Shown here piece after piece: positions 42,437 through 51,009 of a DNA stretch of 64,000 nucleotides (its first letter is position 1; the number at the start of each line of letters is the position of its first letter). The notes below the pieces were generated by a model. The model was not told the origin of the DNA. It did no database searches and saw only the letters and a program-made list of their open reading frames with translations. A program made the position numbers and the translations under genes. The DNA lies in the NCBI GenBank assembly GCA_040751985.1, contig JBFMFU010000028.1, forward strand, positions 1 to 64,000, written 5' to 3'. The DNA comes from Desulfoferula sp040751985 (lineage in GTDB: Bacteria; Desulfobacterota; Desulfarculia; Desulfarculales; Desulfarculaceae).

Positions 42437-42955
42437 ATGATTAAAGTTTCGGAAACAAAACTCAAGGGCGTTCGTTCCATCGCAGTGGACTGCTTTGAGG
42501 ACCACCGCGGTGTTTATGTAGAAACGTATAATGAGCAAGAATACCGTAATGCTGGGATTGACGTTGACTTTATTCAGGACGATATATCCGTTTCCAGTAA
42601 GCATGTATTAAGAGGTCTCCATGGTGATCAAAGTACTTGGAAGCTCATCTCATGCCTCTTGGGTAAATTTTATTTGGTGGTGCTCAATATGGATAAGGAA
42701 TCTGATCAATATGGGCAATGGGATTCTTTTGTCCTTTCGGATAGGGATTATACTCAGGTATTAGTGCCGCCAAAATTTGCGAATGGGCATCTAGTCTTGT
42801 CAGAAAAAGCGATATTTCACTATAAACAATCGAGTTATTATCATCCTGAAGATCAGTTCACTATCAAATGGAATGACCCGGAATATAAAATTTGGTGGCC
42901 TATTGATAAACCAATTTTGTCACAGCGTGACCAGTTGGGATATTTCGTTAAGTAG
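42437..42955 (+). CDS. dTDP-4-dehydrorhamnose 3,5-epimerase family protein (RmlC-like)
   Basis: A 172-aa cupin-fold epimerase. The ATG at 42437 is chosen because GAAAGAGGG lies just upstream. VLRGLHGDQSTWKLISC contains the catalytic His region; the HGDxxTWK variant is typical of 3,5-epimerases working on GDP-6-deoxy-4-keto-heptose or FdtA-like proteins rather than RmlC proper (RGLHYQ). FTIKWNDPEYKIWWPI is the conserved C-terminal segment. It opens an AT-rich run with reductase-like SDR, heptose kinase, guanylyltransferase and phosphatase, so a GDP-heptose derivative is the likely substrate, as in Campylobacter and Yersinia modified-heptose pathways. Confidence 0.82.
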   Translation: MIKVSETKLKGVRSIAVDCFEDHRGVYVETYNEQEYRNAGIDVDFIQDDISVSSKHVLRGLHGDQSTWKLISCLLGKFYLVVLNMDKESDQYGQWDSFVLSDRDYTQVLVPPKFANGHLVLSEKAIFHYKQSSYYHPEDQFTIKWNDPEYKIWWPIDKPILSQRDQLGYFVK

Positions 42956-42975
42956 ATCCAGAAAGGTGAGTTCAC

Positions 42976-43926
42976 GTGTTTGCTAATAAGAATGTTTTGA
43001 TATCCGGTGGAAACGGTTTCATCGGCTCCAATTTAGTGCGTCGCTTGTTGGCTGAAGGCGCTAACGTGCGCGCTACTATTCATAGACACGAGCCCGTCAT
43101 AAACGATGAATCGATTGAGTATATTCGATGTGATCTTACGAAAGGTGAAGATTGTGCAAAAGCCTGCCGGCATATGGATTATGTATTCATGTGCGCGGCT
43201 GTAACATCGGGCGCATCTGTAATGGAAAAAACTCCTCTGGTCCATCTTACTCCCAATCTCATTATGAACGCCCGCCTTCTTGAAGCCGCTTATGAGGCGC
43301 AGGTCAAAAAGATTCTTTTTATAAGCTCCAACACAGTGTATCCAGTTTCGGAGTTTCCCGTTAAGGAGGAGGATGTAACAAACGAGTTTTTTCATAAATA
43401 TTTTATCGTAGCCTGGATGAAGAGATTCTCAGAGATCATGTGCGATATGTATTCAAACAAAATTTCAAGGCCAATGCATGCGGTAGTAGTTAGGCCGGCC
43501 AATGTATATGGTCCATATGATGATTTCGACTGGGAGACTTCCCATGTGCTGCCGGCGCTAATTAGGAGGGTTGTGGAGCGACACGACCCTATTAAAATAT
43601 GGGGTGACGGCAATGATGTAAAAGACTTTATATATGTCGATGACTTGGTTTCTGGCTTACTGCTTGCTATGGATAGGTTGCATGGCTATGAGCCAATCAA
43701 CATTGCGAGTGGGAAAGGATACAAATTACGTGACCTACTGCACATGATTATTGGACTTGATGGGTATCAAGATGCGGTAGTCGAGTATGACACGTCGAAG
43801 CCAACTATGATCCCTTTTAGAGTGCTCGATACAAGTAAGGCTGAGAAAAAAATTGGTTTTCGTGCAATGGTGCCGATTGAAGATGGGCTTAGGCGAACCA
43901 TCGAATGGTATAGGAGCACACTGTGA
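42976..43926 (+). CDS. GDP-sugar epimerase/reductase-like SDR with altered YxxxK
   Basis: A 316-aa extended SDR with a GTG start 20 nt after the 3,5-epimerase gene. SGGNGFIGSNLV is the Rossmann motif, FISSNTVYP carries the Ser, and RPANVYGPYDDFDW plus GDGNDVKDFIYVDDLVSG are GMER/dehydratase-like. The catalytic position reads VAWMK, so the Tyr of YxxxK is Val. It resembles the protein at 39870 in this respect. In the modified-heptose pathway it would be the final C4 reductase or a C2/C3 epimerase. It overlaps the kinase gene by 4 nt. Confidence 0.8.
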   Translation: MFANKNVLISGGNGFIGSNLVRRLLAEGANVRATIHRHEPVINDESIEYIRCDLTKGEDCAKACRHMDYVFMCAAVTSGASVMEKTPLVHLTPNLIMNARLLEAAYEAQVKKILFISSNTVYPVSEFPVKEEDVTNEFFHKYFIVAWMKRFSEIMCDMYSNKISRPMHAVVVRPANVYGPYDDFDWETSHVLPALIRRVVERHDPIKIWGDGNDVKDFIYVDDLVSGLLLAMDRLHGYEPINIASGKGYKLRDLLHMIIGLDGYQDAVVEYDTSKPTMIPFRVLDTSKAEKKIGFRAMVPIEDGLRRTIEWYRSTL

Positions 43927-44918
43927 TTATTACTAGAACACCATTCAGGATTTCTTTTTTTGGTGGTGGTACAGATTATCCAGCATATTATCGGGAGTAT
44001 GGTGGCTCTGTATTGAACGCTACAATTAACAAATACTGTTATATTAATTGTCGATATTTGCCTCCATTTTTTGAATACTCTTATCGGATCCGCTATTCAA
44101 AAGTAGAATACGCTAATAAAGTAGATGACATATCCCATCCTTCGGTGCGGGAATGCATTAAAGTTATGAGGATTAAAGATGGCCTAGAGATGGTTCACAG
44201 CAGTGATATACCTGCTATGTCTGGCATCGGTTCGAGTTCGGCTTTTACGGTGGGCTTTTTACATGCGCTTAACGCTTTAATCGGTAAAATAATAACAAAG
44301 AGGAAACTGGCCTTTGATGCCATAAATCTTGAGCAAACGATACTTCGCGAAAGTGTTGGCTCCCAAGATCAAGTTGCCGCCGCATTTGGAGGACTTAATA
44401 AAATAGATTTTGCTAACAACGGTAATATTTATGTTCAACCGCTAACCATATCGCCCGAGAAAAAAGTCTATCTGCAGGACCGACTACTATTTTATTTTAC
44501 TGGTTTTGCGCGAATCGCAAATGAAATCGCGGGTGAGCAAATTAAACTTATACCCAAAAAGATTAATGAGCTTAAGCAAATGCAAACCTTTGTTGATCGG
44601 GCGGTAGAAATATTGAATGGCGATGAAAAGGGATATAGTGAGTTTGGGAAACTGTTACACGAATCTTGGATGATAAAACGCAGCTTGTCACCAAAGATAA
44701 CTACTAATAATATAGATAATATTTACCAGGCAGGCATAGATGCGGGTGCGCTGGGTGGCAAGATATGTGGCGCTGGCGGTGGAGGGTTTATTGTTTTTTA
44801 TGTAGAACCGGACAAACAAGAAAACGTCAAGAATGTTATGCGTAGCTTATTGCGCGTTCCAATAAGATTTGAGGATTTAGGTTCACATATTATTCACTAC
44901 TCTCACCAAGAGGAATGA
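43923..44918 (+). CDS. hddA: GHMP kinase, D-glycero-D-manno-heptose 7-phosphate kinase
   Basis: A 331-aa GHMP-family kinase with a GTG start. The N-terminal TPFRISFFGGGTDYP is a hallmark of HddA. The ATP loop PAMSGIGSSSA is at 97-107, and KICGAGGGGFIVF is the third motif. HddA phosphorylates D-glycero-alpha-D-manno-heptose 7-phosphate at C1. The neighbours are HddC-like guanylyltransferase (12 nt downstream) and GmhB, with GmhA convergent at 46415, which together make the complete GDP-heptose route. Fucokinase-like activity is the main alternative. Confidence 0.88.
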   Translation: MIITRTPFRISFFGGGTDYPAYYREYGGSVLNATINKYCYINCRYLPPFFEYSYRIRYSKVEYANKVDDISHPSVRECIKVMRIKDGLEMVHSSDIPAMSGIGSSSAFTVGFLHALNALIGKIITKRKLAFDAINLEQTILRESVGSQDQVAAAFGGLNKIDFANNGNIYVQPLTISPEKKVYLQDRLLFYFTGFARIANEIAGEQIKLIPKKINELKQMQTFVDRAVEILNGDEKGYSEFGKLLHESWMIKRSLSPKITTNNIDNIYQAGIDAGALGGKICGAGGGGFIVFYVEPDKQENVKNVMRSLLRVPIRFEDLGSHIIHYSHQEE

Positions 44919-44930
44919 TCAAAAATATAG

Positions 44931-45653
44931 ATGCCGTCCTCGAGAGAGCGAAAGATTGCGTTTGTCCTTGCCGGTGGCTTAGGAACTCGCCTTCGTCCGA
45001 TTATTGATAACCTGCCCAAGGTATTGGCTCCTATCGAAGGTCGCCCTTTCATTACCTACCTATTAGATCAATTAGATAAAGCGAAATTTAATAGAGCTGT
45101 GCTTTGCACTGGGTATCTCGGCGAAGTTGTACAGGCTACCATTGGAGAAAATTATAGAGGATTGATGATTCAATATTCACAAGAAAAAACTAAAATGGGT
45201 ACTGGCGGAGCAATTCGGCTTGCTTACGATAACTTTAAAAACGGCTCACTTGATAATATCTTGGCGATAAACGGCGACTCTTTTTGCAGAGAAGACCTTA
45301 ATAAATTGTGGATAAATCACATTCGGAATAAGGCAGCGGGAACAATACTGTTAAAAAAGATGAACAATATTGACAGATACGGGAGTGTTTCAGTAGATAG
45401 ACTGGGTAATATTACCAGTTTTATAGAAAAGAAAGGTAAAAAAGAAAAGGGACTTATTAATACAGGCATATATGTGCTAAATAAAAAAATTATACAATCT
45501 ATAAATGTTGGGGGGGAGGTGTCATTAGAGCACGATATCTTTCCAAAATGGCTAGGCAATGGTCTTTTGGGTATTGAAACGGGGGCTCCATTTATTGATA
45601 TTGGTACACCGAGTTCCTTTAAGGAGGCACAACAAATACTAAAAGACAAATAA
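44931..45653 (+). CDS. hddC: D-glycero-D-manno-heptose 1-phosphate guanylyltransferase
   Basis: A 240-aa sugar nucleotidyltransferase. The activation loop is FVLAGGLGTRLRPIIDNLPK (about 11-30), AINGDSFC has the metal-binding Asp, and GLINTGIYVLNKK is the sugar-contact strand. Length and the preceding HddA gene fit HddC, which makes GDP-heptose from GTP and heptose 1-phosphate. The DNA is as AT-rich as hddA, suggesting that they moved together. A gap of 101 nt separates it from gmhB. Confidence 0.88.
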   Translation: MPSSRERKIAFVLAGGLGTRLRPIIDNLPKVLAPIEGRPFITYLLDQLDKAKFNRAVLCTGYLGEVVQATIGENYRGLMIQYSQEKTKMGTGGAIRLAYDNFKNGSLDNILAINGDSFCREDLNKLWINHIRNKAAGTILLKKMNNIDRYGSVSVDRLGNITSFIEKKGKKEKGLINTGIYVLNKKIIQSINVGGEVSLEHDIFPKWLGNGLLGIETGAPFIDIGTPSSFKEAQQILKDK

Positions 45654-45754
45654 AGAACGAAGATGTTTGTATTTCGTATGTAACTGGTTAATAAATGATC
45701 ATTTCCATAGAAAAATGATGCGTCTTTATGATGTGATAACGGAAGGTTTCTAAT

Positions 45755-46300
45755 ATGGCCTATAAAGGCGTTGTTGTTTTAGATCGAGACGGAACCTTAA
45801 TAGAAGAAGTTAATTATCTAAAAAGTGTTGAGCAGGTCATATTGTTGCCCGGAGCGATAAAGGCCATAAAAAAATTGAATGCTCATGGCTTTGGTGTAAT
45901 CGTAGTCACTAACCAATCTGGAGTGGGCAGGGGTTATTTTAGCTTGGAAGATGTGGATGAAGTGCATCGACATCTGCAAGATGTATTGGCAAAAAATGAC
46001 GCTTTTATCGATGAGATATACTGCTGCCCTCATCATCCCGATGAAAATTGCTCTTGCCGTAAACCAAACACTGGCCTACTGGAAAGAGCAGCCGTTGAGT
46101 GGGAGTTTGCGCCGGAAAATTGTTTCATCATTGGTGACAAACCGTGTGACATGGAACTGGGAAAGCGCTTTGGTGCTACGACCGTAATGGTTCGTACTGG
46201 GCACGGGAAGAGTATGGAGGAAGAAGGGAAGTCTTTTGCGGACCACACAGTAGATAATGTGTTAGAAGCAGTTAATCTTCTGTTGAAAATGAAAAACTAA
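45755..46300 (+). CDS. gmhB: D-glycero-D-manno-heptose 1,7-bisphosphate phosphatase (HAD-IIIA)
   Basis: A 181-aa HAD phosphatase. VVLDRDGTL gives Asp10 and Asp12, VVTNQSGVGRGYF is the family's second motif, and the zinc loop has Cys91, His93, Cys99, Cys101. It dephosphorylates C7 between the HddA and HddC steps. A GGAAGG ribosome site lies 8 nt before the ATG. It differs considerably in sequence from the GmhB at 24868, so the two copies are not a recent duplication. The 12-bp palindrome AAATGATCATTT (45693-45704) lies in the gap just upstream. Confidence 0.9.
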   Translation: MAYKGVVVLDRDGTLIEEVNYLKSVEQVILLPGAIKAIKKLNAHGFGVIVVTNQSGVGRGYFSLEDVDEVHRHLQDVLAKNDAFIDEIYCCPHHPDENCSCRKPNTGLLERAAVEWEFAPENCFIIGDKPCDMELGKRFGATTVMVRTGHGKSMEEEGKSFADHTVDNVLEAVNLLLKMKN

Positions 46301-46414
46301 TAAAATAATGATAAAACGTTTGCCGCCTAACAAATAAAACCAAAAAATAGATAGTTTGCCGCAGCCGTATAGACTACAGAGTAAAGGTAGGTTTATAGGT
46401 TGTGTGAGGTTTGG

Positions 46415-47029
46415 TTAAGAACTAAGTTTGTAGATTAACCAATTAGAAATTAAATGATCCAAAACAACGTGCACGTCTTCAACCGGGCCGTAATCGCCGT
46501 GCGGGGTACGGGCGGTGATGATCACGTCGCAGATGTCCTTTAACTTGCCGCCGTCGAAGCCCACCAGGCCCAAGACCTTGCCCCCTGCTTCTTTGACCCA
46601 CCGTGCGGCGTTCACCACGTTGGGTGAGTTGCCGCTGGCGGAGATGGCAATCAGCTTGTCGCCGGGCCGGTAGTGGACCTTGAGTTGGTTGACAAAGATG
46701 TTGTCGTAGCACTCATCATTGGCGATGGCGGTCATGCAGGGCACGCTTTCGGTGAGGGCCATCGCCCGGAAGGGCCTGCCGCCCTCGGCCTTGCACAGGG
46801 CGTCGCTGGTGAGGTCGTTGGCCATGTGGCTGGCGGTGGAAGCCGAGCCGCCGTTGCCGATCAGGAAAATGGTGTTGCCTGCCTGGCGGGCCCGCAGCAG
46901 CTCATCAGCGAAGCGCTGCAACTGAGCCAGGTCCAGGCTATTCAGCAGCTCGCCCAGATAGCGGAAATAGCCCTTGGCAAAGGAAGGCAGATCCTGGTTG
47001 CGGCTGAATATCTCCTGGGTGCGCTTCAT
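46415..47029 (-). CDS. gmhA: Sedoheptulose 7-phosphate isomerase
   Basis: A 204-aa SIS-domain enzyme with the canonical loop LIGNGGSASTASHMANDL, the second phosphate loop ISASGNSPNVVNA, and the catalytic EDVHVVLDHLI with His. It isomerises sedoheptulose 7-phosphate to D-glycero-D-manno-heptose 7-phosphate, the first step of the heptose route. It is convergent with gmhB (114-nt gap, no clear terminator) and is the last gene of the leftward cyclase/KdsB operon. It could therefore serve either the GDP-heptose set or that operon. It is more GC-rich than hddA-hddC-gmhB, except for its last few codons. Confidence 0.9.
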   Translation of the reverse strand: MKRTQEIFSRNQDLPSFAKGYFRYLGELLNSLDLAQLQRFADELLRARQAGNTIFLIGNGGSASTASHMANDLTSDALCKAEGGRPFRAMALTESVPCMTAIANDECYDNIFVNQLKVHYRPGDKLIAISASGNSPNVVNAARWVKEAGGKVLGLVGFDGGKLKDICDVIITARTPHGDYGPVEDVHVVLDHLISNWLIYKLSS

Positions 47030-47047
47030 GCGTGCTCTTTCCTGCCC

Positions 47048-48088
47048 TCAGGCGTCCGGATCAGCGATGTCAAAGGCCGCGCGCCACTGGGGGTCGGCGT
47101 GGTAGATGCGATACACCGTCTTCATGGTGGCCAGGGCGTCAGCGCTGTTGCCTGAGCCCACCGGCCGCCCGGCGGCAATGTCCTCGACGAACTCCCATAT
47201 CTCATCCCGCCAGGAGTTGTCCTCTAGATAAGTTATCACTTCCCGCTGCAGGCTGCCTACACTGTCATCGCTGCGCCGGCCGATTATCAGCCGCTCCTCG
47301 CCGTAGCTCTTGCTGCCGGAGAGGATGCCGCGCAGCTCCAGGTAGCCCTCGCTGAGGGAGACGTACATGGAGAAGCGGTGCTGCCAGTGGGTGGCGGTGG
47401 AGTGCAGCATGGCCACCCGCCCCTGGGCGTCCTTCATCAGGGCAAAGGCGTTGTCCTCCACGTCGTGGTTCCAGTAGCCGTTGCTAACGAAGCTCTTCAC
47501 CTCCAGGAACTCGCCGCAGAAAAGCCGCATCAGGTCCACCATGTGGATGCCCTGGTCCAGCAGGATGCCGCCGCCAGCCAGCTTGCGCTCGGCCCGCCAA
47601 CCGCCGGAGAAGGGAATAATTTTACTCTTGCCGTAGACGCCGCGCAGGTTAACGATGCGCCCCAGCTCGCCGGAGGCCACAACCTCCAGGGCCTTGCGCA
47701 CCGAGTCGTGGTAGCGGTGGTTGAAGCCGTACTTCAGGGCCAGGCCGGGATGGGCCTTTTCCGTGGCCATCACCCGCTCCACGTCGGCCACGGTGCGGCC
47801 GGGGGGCTTTTCGCAGAACACGTGCAGGCCTTGCTCCAGGCCCGCGATGGTGACCTCGGGGGCCAGGTAGTTGGGCAGGCTGACGAACAGCACGTCCAGC
47901 GGCTGGGCCAGCAACTGGCCATAGTCGGGGTAGCAGCGCACCCCGCCCTCCAGCTCGCCGGGGGTGGAGAAGCTCTGGTCGCAGACCGCGGCCACCCGCA
48001 GGCGGGGGTGCTGGTCGATGTATATGCGCCGGCGCTTGCCCACCACGCCGTAGCCGGCGATGCCCACCTGGAAGATTTTGTCGCTCAT
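47048..48088 (-). CDS. Gfo/Idh/MocA family oxidoreductase
   Basis: A 346-aa oxidoreductase. VGIAGYGVVGKRRR is the Rossmann motif, CEKPPGRTVADVE the EKP region, LKYGFNHRYHDS the strand that follows it, and LLDQGIHMVDLMRLFCG carries the conserved Asp/His of the catalytic domain. It is NAD(P)-dependent and acts on a sugar or cyclitol; inositol dehydrogenases belong to the same family. In this operon with a sugar-phosphate cyclase, oxidation of a cyclitol is a reasonable hypothesis. It lies 18 nt upstream of gmhA and 17 nt downstream of the KdsB-like gene. Confidence 0.84.
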   Translation of the reverse strand: MSDKIFQVGIAGYGVVGKRRRIYIDQHPRLRVAAVCDQSFSTPGELEGGVRCYPDYGQLLAQPLDVLFVSLPNYLAPEVTIAGLEQGLHVFCEKPPGRTVADVERVMATEKAHPGLALKYGFNHRYHDSVRKALEVVASGELGRIVNLRGVYGKSKIIPFSGGWRAERKLAGGGILLDQGIHMVDLMRLFCGEFLEVKSFVSNGYWNHDVEDNAFALMKDAQGRVAMLHSTATHWQHRFSMYVSLSEGYLELRGILSGSKSYGEERLIIGRRSDDSVGSLQREVITYLEDNSWRDEIWEFVEDIAAGRPVGSGNSADALATMKTVYRIYHADPQWRAAFDIADPDA

Positions 48089-48105
48089 ACCCTTCCCCCT
48101 GGGGC

Positions 48106-48858
48106 TCAGCGGTACTGGGCGAAGAGGGGGTCATCGGCCAACAGGGCCTCCACCCGGGCCACGTCGCCGGGCAGGTCCACCCCCACCATGCGTCCGGGCA
48201 CCTCCACCGCTTTGACCCGGTAGCCGTGCTCCAGGGCCCGGTTCATGTCCACCGACTCCACGATCTCCAGGGGGGTGGGGGGCAGGTTGGCGAAGGTCTG
48301 CAGGAAGTCGGCCCGGAAGGCGATGATGCCCAGCTGCTTGAGCTTGCGGTACTGCTGCGAATCGGCCTTCTTGCCCGAGGGGATCGGCTCCCGCGAGATA
48401 TAGAGGATGTCGCCGGCCAGGTTGGTGACCACCTTGGGCGCGTTGGGGTCGTTGAACTCCGCCTGGTCCAGGATGGGGCTGACCAGGTTGGCCGCGGGCA
48501 GCTCCAGGTCCTCCAGCAGGGGCCGGGCCACCCGCTCCAGCATCTCGGGCATGACCAGGGGCTCGTCGCCCTGCAGGTTCACCACCACGTCGGCCTTCAC
48601 GCCCAGGGCCGCCTCGGCGATGCGGTCCGTGCAGCGCACGTGGGTGTCGGCGGTCATCACGGCCTTGCCGCTGGCGCGCTCCACTACCTGGGCGATCTCC
48701 TGGTCGCAGGTGGCCACCACCACCTCGTCCAGCAGGGGACAGAGCAAGGCCCGGCGGCGCACGTGCTCGATCATGGGCAGGCCGGCGATCATGGCCAGGG
48801 GTTTGCCCGGAAAGCGGGTGGCGGCCATGCGGGCCGGGATGATGGCCACGGTTCTCAT
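48106..48858 (-). CDS. kdsB: KdsB-family 3-deoxy-manno-octulosonate cytidylyltransferase
   Basis: A 250-aa nucleotidyltransferase from the ATG at 48858, the size of E. coli KdsB. IPARMAATRFPGKPL (7-21) is the CTP loop with Arg and Lys, VNLQGDEPL is the metal-binding Asp region, and ISREPIPSGKK and ESVDMNRALEHGY match the family. It makes CMP-Kdo or a related CMP-sugar. KdsA and KdsD are not in the window. The neighbours (cyclase, hydroxyacid dehydrogenase, Gfo/Idh) are unusual for plain Kdo synthesis, so it may activate a modified ulosonic acid. Its start overlaps the preceding dehydrogenase gene by 4 nt. Confidence 0.85.
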   Translation of the reverse strand: MRTVAIIPARMAATRFPGKPLAMIAGLPMIEHVRRRALLCPLLDEVVVATCDQEIAQVVERASGKAVMTADTHVRCTDRIAEAALGVKADVVVNLQGDEPLVMPEMLERVARPLLEDLELPAANLVSPILDQAEFNDPNAPKVVTNLAGDILYISREPIPSGKKADSQQYRKLKQLGIIAFRADFLQTFANLPPTPLEIVESVDMNRALEHGYRVKAVEVPGRMVGVDLPGDVARVEALLADDPLFAQYR

Positions 48859-49808
48859 GGGTTCCTGTTTGCCTTGTCCGGGGCCAGCAGGCCTTTTTCG
48901 GCCAGGGCCGCCAGGAGATTGTCGGCCGCCTGCATCTCCATGTCCAGGCGGCATTCCGCGGAATAGCTGCCCACGTGCGGGGTGAGCAGCACGTTGTCGT
49001 ACTTGGTAAGGGGCCCGTCGTAGGGCTCGCGCCAGAACACGTCCAGCCAGGCCCCGGCCAAGCGGCCCGAGTCCAGGGCCGCCTGCAGGCCTGCCTCGTC
49101 CACCAGCTCGCCCCGGGAGGGGTTGAGCAAAAAGGCGCCCGATTTGATTAGGGCCATTTGCTCCGGGCCCAGGAGGTTCTGGGTGCCGCTGGCGTGCAGG
49201 CTGATCACGTCCGCCTGGGGCAGGCCCTGGGCCAGGGAGACCAGCTCGATGCCCGCCGGCGCCTCTTTCATTGCCGGGTCGCAGCCTAAGAGGCGCACCC
49301 CGAAGGGCCCCAGCAGGCGGGCCACTGCCCGGCCGATGCGGCCCAGGCCCACCAGGAGCACGGTGCGGCCGGCCAACTGGTAGCCCACGCACTTGTTCCA
49401 GCAGCATTGGTGCAGGGCGTGGTCCATCTCCGCCACCCGGCGCAGCAGGGAGAGCAGGCAGCCCACGGTCAGCTCAGCCACGGCGATGGTAGGGGCGTCC
49501 GGGGTGTAGCGCACAATGATGCCCAGCTCGGCCGCCGCCTCCAAGTCCACGTTGCTCAGGCCTACCCCCACCCTTGAGATGACCTTGAGTTGGCTGCGGG
49601 AGAGCACCGCGCGGTTGAGGGGCTCCAGGCCGGCGATGATGCCGCTGACTCCGGGCAGCAGGGCCAGCAGCTCTTCCTGGGTCAGCTTGCGCTTATAAGG
49701 ATTGTCGATCAGCTCCAGGCCGGCCTGGGACAGGCGCTCCAGGGGGGCGGGATTGCTGGCGCCGAAGGAGGAGGGCGCCAAGAGCACTTTCAGAGAGGCG
49801 GCAGACAA
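48855..49808 (-). CDS. D-2-hydroxyacid dehydrogenase (SerA-like)
   Basis: A 317-aa NAD-dependent dehydrogenase. The nucleotide motif GLGRIGRAVARLLGPFG is near residue 155, and the catalytic set is present: Arg in NPSRGELVDE, Glu in DVFWREPY, His in TPHVGSYS. It lacks the ACT domain of long SerA proteins. It interconverts a 2-oxo acid and a 2-hydroxy acid. Between a KdsB-like enzyme and a cyclase it may reduce the keto acid of an ulosonic acid or supply a hydroxy-acid substituent. The function within this operon is inference. Confidence 0.82.
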   Translation of the reverse strand: MSAASLKVLLAPSSFGASNPAPLERLSQAGLELIDNPYKRKLTQEELLALLPGVSGIIAGLEPLNRAVLSRSQLKVISRVGVGLSNVDLEAAAELGIIVRYTPDAPTIAVAELTVGCLLSLLRRVAEMDHALHQCCWNKCVGYQLAGRTVLLVGLGRIGRAVARLLGPFGVRLLGCDPAMKEAPAGIELVSLAQGLPQADVISLHASGTQNLLGPEQMALIKSGAFLLNPSRGELVDEAGLQAALDSGRLAGAWLDVFWREPYDGPLTKYDNVLLTPHVGSYSAECRLDMEMQAADNLLAALAEKGLLAPDKANRNP

Positions 49809-49911
49809 AACTTAAATCCCCGCATGGTAAAAAAGACAGCGACGCGCGCCAAAAAGAGCATAACAAGGCCTAAAAACTTTACAAGTCCGCAGGGGGCATC
49901 CGCGGGCAGCC

Positions 49912-51009
49912 TCAATTGCCCTCCTTCGCTGCCTGGTTGAAGTACTCCCGTAGCCAGCCGCGGCATTTGTCATCCACCTCCAGGGTGGTCTTGAACATCT
50001 GGCCCAGGCCCTTGGTCAGGATCACCTTGATCTGGCTGCCTTCGTTCTTCTTGTCCTTGCCCAGGGCCTGGATGAGCGCCTCGGGCTCTATCTGGCTCAG
50101 GCGGGCCTGGCCCCAGTTCTTGGCCAGCAGGGGGCGCAGCTCCTGGCGCAACTCCTCATTGATGTAGCCCAGGCGCACGGAGAGGAAGTTGGCCAGGTCC
50201 ATGCCGAAGCACACCGCCACCCCGTGGGGGATGGCGTAGTCGGTGAGGGTCTCGATGGCGTGGCCAAAGGAGTGGCCGTAATTGAAGACCTGGCGCGGGC
50301 CCTGGTCGAACTCGTCGCGCTCAATCATGGCCCGCTTGATGCCCAGGCTGCGGGCGATGGCCCGGCGCAGGGCCGCCTTGTCGCGCAGGCAGGCATCGTA
50401 GTGGTCGCGGATGAACTCGAAGTCATCCCGGCCGTTGACCAGGAAGTAGTGGATCATCTCCCCCAGGCCCGAGCGCATCTCCAGCCCGCCCAGGCTGTTC
50501 AGCAGCGAGGTGTCGATGAAGATGGCCGAGGGCGGGTAGAAGGTGCCCAACTGGTTCTTGTAGGGGCCCAGGTTCAGGGAGGTCTTGCTGCCGATGCAGC
50601 TGTCGCACTGGGCCAGCAGGGTGCTGGGGGCGAAGAGCCACTCCACCCCACGAAAGAGGATCGAGGCCACGAAGCCGGTGATGTCCTGGATCACCCCCCC
50701 GCCCACGGCCACCAGGCAGTGGTTCTTGCGAAAACCCTTTTCCACCAGGAAGGTGATGACTTCGCCCAGACGGCTGAACTCCTTCTGCTCCTCGCTGGCC
50801 GCCAGGAGCAGGTGCGGCTGCCCGGCCAGCAGCGGCTCCAGGCGGCCGGCGTAGAGCTGGGCCAGGCGTTGGTCCACCAGCAGGGTGTCGCCCGGCCGCA
50901 GCACAGAGGCCAGGGCCGCGGCGAAGTCGTCCACGAAGCTGACGCTATAGTCGCGCTTCAGGCTCTTTACGCTGAAGCCGGAGGGCTCAGGCAATGGTGA
51001 AGCCTCCAT
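49912..51009 (-). CDS. Sugar-phosphate cyclase (3-dehydroquinate synthase family)
   Basis: A 365-aa AroB-fold protein. GGGVIQD (103-109) binds NAD, and the likely metal ligands are Glu184 (GLGEMIHY), His246/His250 (NYGHSFGH) and His262 (PHGVAV). Where AroB usually has HGEAV, this has HGVAV. Members of the family cyclise heptulose phosphates: DAHP in the shikimate pathway, sedoheptulose 7-phosphate in valiolone and related pathways, or glucose 6-phosphate in 2-deoxy-scyllo-inosose synthesis. The operon has no other shikimate gene but includes gmhA, a sedoheptulose-phosphate enzyme, so a cyclitol pathway is plausible. It overlaps the upstream SDR gene by 23 nt. Confidence 0.82.
   Translation of the reverse strand: MEASPLPEPSGFSVKSLKRDYSVSFVDDFAAALASVLRPGDTLLVDQRLAQLYAGRLEPLLAGQPHLLLAASEEQKEFSRLGEVITFLVEKGFRKNHCLVAVGGGVIQDITGFVASILFRGVEWLFAPSTLLAQCDSCIGSKTSLNLGPYKNQLGTFYPPSAIFIDTSLLNSLGGLEMRSGLGEMIHYFLVNGRDDFEFIRDHYDACLRDKAALRRAIARSLGIKRAMIERDEFDQGPRQVFNYGHSFGHAIETLTDYAIPHGVAVCFGMDLANFLSVRLGYINEELRQELRPLLAKNWGQARLSQIEPEALIQALGKDKKNEGSQIKVILTKGLGQMFKTTLEVDDKCRGWLREYFNQAAKEGN

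Noticed and set aside
48859..49407. N-terminal extension of the KdsB-like protein by 183 residues
   Set aside because: The extension is Gly/Arg/Pro-rich and antisense-like, overlapping the dehydrogenase gene in another frame; KdsB begins at the ATG at 48858 with the normal family length.
49882..49911. Terminator after the cyclase gene
   Set aside because: TCCGC is present as a direct repeat, and only a 4-bp imperfect hairpin can form with no adjacent T run on the minus strand; the genes on both sides are probably co-transcribed.
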